Assembly (NCBI RefSeq): GCF_030813595.1
Contig: NZ_JAUSUH010000002.1
Location: forward strand, 1 to 64,000
Reading direction: 5' to 3'
DNA from: Ancylobacter vacuolatus
GTDB lineage: Bacteria; Pseudomonadota; Alphaproteobacteria; Rhizobiales; Xanthobacteraceae
DNA: 64,000 nt
A program made the position numbers and the translations under genes. Shown in pieces: positions 62,281 to 64,000 of this stretch. Numbering within the stretch: position 1 is the first letter of the stretch; each line of letters opens with the position of its first letter. The notes under the pieces were generated by a model that was not told where the DNA came from, did no database searches, and worked only from the letters and a program-made list of their open reading frames with translations.

Positions 62281-63174
62281 TCAGCTGCCGCGATAGGTGG
62301 AATAGCTCCACGGTGTCACCACCAGCGGCACGTGATAGTGCCCTTCCGGCTCGGCGATACCGAAGCGGATCGGCACCGTGTCGAGGAAGGCCGGGCCGGG
62401 CAGGTCGAGGCCGCGCGCCCTGAAATAGGCGCCGACATGGAACACCAGCTCATAGCGCCCCGCCCGCAGCGGCGCGGCTGAGATCAGCGGCGCGTCGGTG
62501 CGCCCGTCTTCATTGGTCACCGCCGCGCGCAGCAGCGCCCGCCCGCTCGCCCCCACCTCGAACAGCTCCACCCGCACGCCCTGCGCCGGGCCGCCTCTGT
62601 GGGTGTCGAGCACATGGGTGGACAGCCGGCCATACACCTTCGGCAGGCCGGGGCCGACCACCCGCTCCACCAGCCGCAGCGCGGTGATATGGCCGATCTC
62701 GACCAGCGCCGAGGCGAGCTCCGCCTCCCGCCCCTGCAGCAGCCGGGCCTCGAAGGCATCGAGCAGCGCGTCGCGTGTCTGCCGCCGCACGCAGATCACG
62801 AAGGGAAAGCCGAAGCGGGCGCGATAGGCGGCATTCAGCCGTTCGAAGCGCGCGAATTCCGCGTCCGACAGCCGGTCGAGGCCCAGCCCCGCCTGCTCCG
62901 ACACCGAGGCGGCGGCGATGCCGCCGGCCCGCGCCGCCTTGCCGGCGAGGTCGGGATGGGCGGCGACGAAGGCGATCCGCTCCGCCTCCGGCCGCGCCCA
63001 CACGACGGCCATCAGACCCTCATGCAGCGCAGACACTGTGTCGAACGGCGCATGGGCGAAGGCGGCTTCCGCCACCCACGGCGCATGCTCGAAGATGCCG
63101 TCCAGCGCGGCGATGAAGCCATCCCGGTCGAGGGCGTTCAGGGCGTCGAGGGAAAGGGGCTCGGGCACGGTCAT
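62281..63174 (-). CDS. Fused OHCU decarboxylase and 5-hydroxyisourate hydrolase
   Basis: A 297-residue bifunctional enzyme of urate degradation. The N-terminal domain (about 1-165, UraD type) has [12 protein letters not shown] with the catalytic His and [16 protein letters not shown]. The C-terminal domain (about 183-297, transthyretin-like) has [21 protein letters not shown] and ends YSTYRGS, the signature tail of HIU hydrolases. Together they turn 5-hydroxyisourate through OHCU into S-allantoin. The order decarboxylase then hydrolase is that of plant allantoin synthase. The start at 63174 overlaps the guanine deaminase stop by four bases (ATGA). The urate oxidase that feeds it is not in the window. 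Confidence 0.93.
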   Translation of the reverse strand: MTVPEPLSLDALNALDRDGFIAALDGIFEHAPWVAEAAFAHAPFDTVSALHEGLMAVVWARPEAERIAFVAAHPDLAGKAARAGGIAAASVSEQAGLGLDRLSDAEFARFERLNAAYRARFGFPFVICVRRQTRDALLDAFEARLLQGREAELASALVEIGHITALRLVERVVGPGLPKVYGRLSTHVLDTHRGGPAQGVRVELFEVGASGRALLRAAVTNEDGRTDAPLISAAPLRAGRYELVFHVGAYFRARGLDLPGPAFLDTVPIRFGIAEPEGHYHVPLVVTPWSYSTYRGS

Positions 63175-64000
63175 TCCTCGCTCGGCACGGCGGGCCGGAA
63201 CGGATCGCCGGCCCGGTCGCGGTCATAGACGCAGCGCCCGGCGACATAGGTGGCACGCACCGCCCGGTCGTCGCCCAGCGTCATCAGCATGAACAGCGTT
63301 TCCTCGATCGAGGCGCAATAGCCGGCACGGAATTCCATGAACGGCGTCGCCCGCGGGTCGAGCACGCAGATATCGGCCTCCATGCCGGGGGCCAGCCGGC
63401 CGATCCTGTCGTCGAGCCCCAGCGCCCGCGCCCCGCCCCGCGTGGCAAGATAGAAGCCCTGCACCGCGTCGAGCTTGTGGCCGACCATGGCCGCCACCTT
63501 GTAGGCCTCGTTCAGCGTCTGCAATTGCGAGAGCGAGGTGCCGCCGCCGACATCGGTGCCGAGCCCCACCATCACCGGCCGGCGCGGATCGACCGCGTCG
63601 AACAGGCGAAACAGGCCGCTGCCCAGAAACAGGTTCGAGGTCGGGCAATGCGCCAGCGCTGCCCCGGCCTGATGGCAGGTGCAGAAATCGCCCTCATGCA
63701 GGTGGATGCCGTGGCCGAACATGGAGCGCGGCCCCACCAGCCCGGCATGGGCGTAGACATCGAGATAGGAGGCGCGGGCGGGGAAAAGCTCGCGCACCCA
63801 ATCGATCTCGGCCGGGTTCTCGCACAGATGCGTCTGCAGGAAGAGCCCGTCCCGGGTCTTGAGCAACGCCCCGGCGGCGTCGAGCTGGGCCTGCGTCGAG
63901 GTCGGCGCGAAGCGCGGGGTGACGCAGTAGAGCGCCCGCCCCCGCCCGTGCCAGCGCTCGATCAAGGCGAGGCTCTCATCATAGCCGCGCTGGGCGGTGT
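63171..64000 (-). CDS. guaD: Guanine deaminase (5' end outside the window)
   Basis: Zinc amidohydrolase that converts guanine to xanthine and ammonia. Only the C-terminal 275 or so residues lie in the window; the start is beyond 64000. Visible motifs are [29 protein letters not shown] (metal-binding His), [26 protein letters not shown] and [13 protein letters not shown] (metal/catalytic Asp), all typical of GuaD. It overlaps the next gene, the fused OHCU decarboxylase/HIU hydrolase, by four bases, so both steps of purine breakdown share an operon whose upstream part is outside this window. Confidence 0.94.
   Translation of the reverse strand, partial: TAQRGYDESLALIERWHGRGRALYCVTPRFAPTSTQAQLDAAGALLKTRDGLFLQTHLCENPAEIDWVRELFPARASYLDVYAHAGLVGPRSMFGHGIHLHEGDFCTCHQAGAALAHCPTSNLFLGSGLFRLFDAVDPRRPVMVGLGTDVGGGTSLSQLQTLNEAYKVAAMVGHKLDAVQGFYLATRGGARALGLDDRIGRLAPGMEADICVLDPRATPFMEFRAGYCASIEETLFMLMTLGDDRAVRATYVAGRCVYDRDRAGDPFRPAVPSEE

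Overview
This window is high-GC DNA with dense operons, many 1-4 base gene overlaps and several families of nested palindromic intergenic repeats. Gene content and style (ParA-free chromosomal segment, LemA/TPM, MtaB-FtsY-YciB, RgpF-type glycan enzymes, urate catabolism) suggest an alphaproteobacterium of the order Hyphomicrobiales, possibly Xanthobacteraceae (Ancylobacter/Starkeya/Xanthobacter-like). This placement is inference from gene content, not from a search. No insertion sequence, prophage, CRISPR array or rRNA was found; there is one tRNA (Ala, anticodon CGC).

Region 1 (337-13194) is a catecholate siderophore locus. A FecCD permease and an ATPase lie on the + strand. They converge on a tightly packed minus-strand operon that runs substrate-binding protein, YncE-like beta-propeller, entC, entE, isochorismatase, aryl carrier protein, one-module NRPS (C-A-T-TE) and entA. 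The adenylation domain shows the ten-residue serine code of EntF. The predicted product is therefore a cyclic 2,3-dihydroxybenzoyl-serine trimer (enterobactin type), although EntB is split here into two proteins. No outer-membrane receptor, exporter or phosphopantetheinyl transferase is in the window.

Region 2 (13406-26418) carries surface-polysaccharide genes (ugd, a sugar epimerase and a 1540-residue methyltransferase/RgpF/glycosyltransferase fusion), interleaved with a BrkB-like membrane protein, a LemA/TPM operon and a pair made of a membrane-anchored ClpP-like protein and an unknown membrane partner. A tRNA-Ala gene follows.

Region 3 (27063-53599) is mostly core chromosome: yggT, a DUF167 gene, typA (with an intrinsic terminator-like hairpin almost touching its start codon), a site-2 protease, an AraC regulator divergent from an SDR, argG, rlmN, dapF-mtaB-ftsY-yciB, an aldo/keto reductase, an OatA-like acyltransferase, the tesA/ybbA/ybbP set, a Bax-inhibitor-1 protein and gabD.

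Region 4 (53674-64000) is an accessory metabolic block. It holds an exported two-subunit molybdenum hydroxylase and a TetR regulator divergent from an ABC transporter of the type found beside urea/guanidine carboxylase genes. That transporter is followed by a flavin-dependent monooxygenase and its flavin reductase. Converging on these are a fused OHCU decarboxylase/HIU hydrolase and a guanine deaminase cut by the window edge. The transporter plus two-component monooxygenase, with no carboxylase present and with purine-ring genes alongside, is the best candidate here for an undescribed nitrogen-compound catabolic system.
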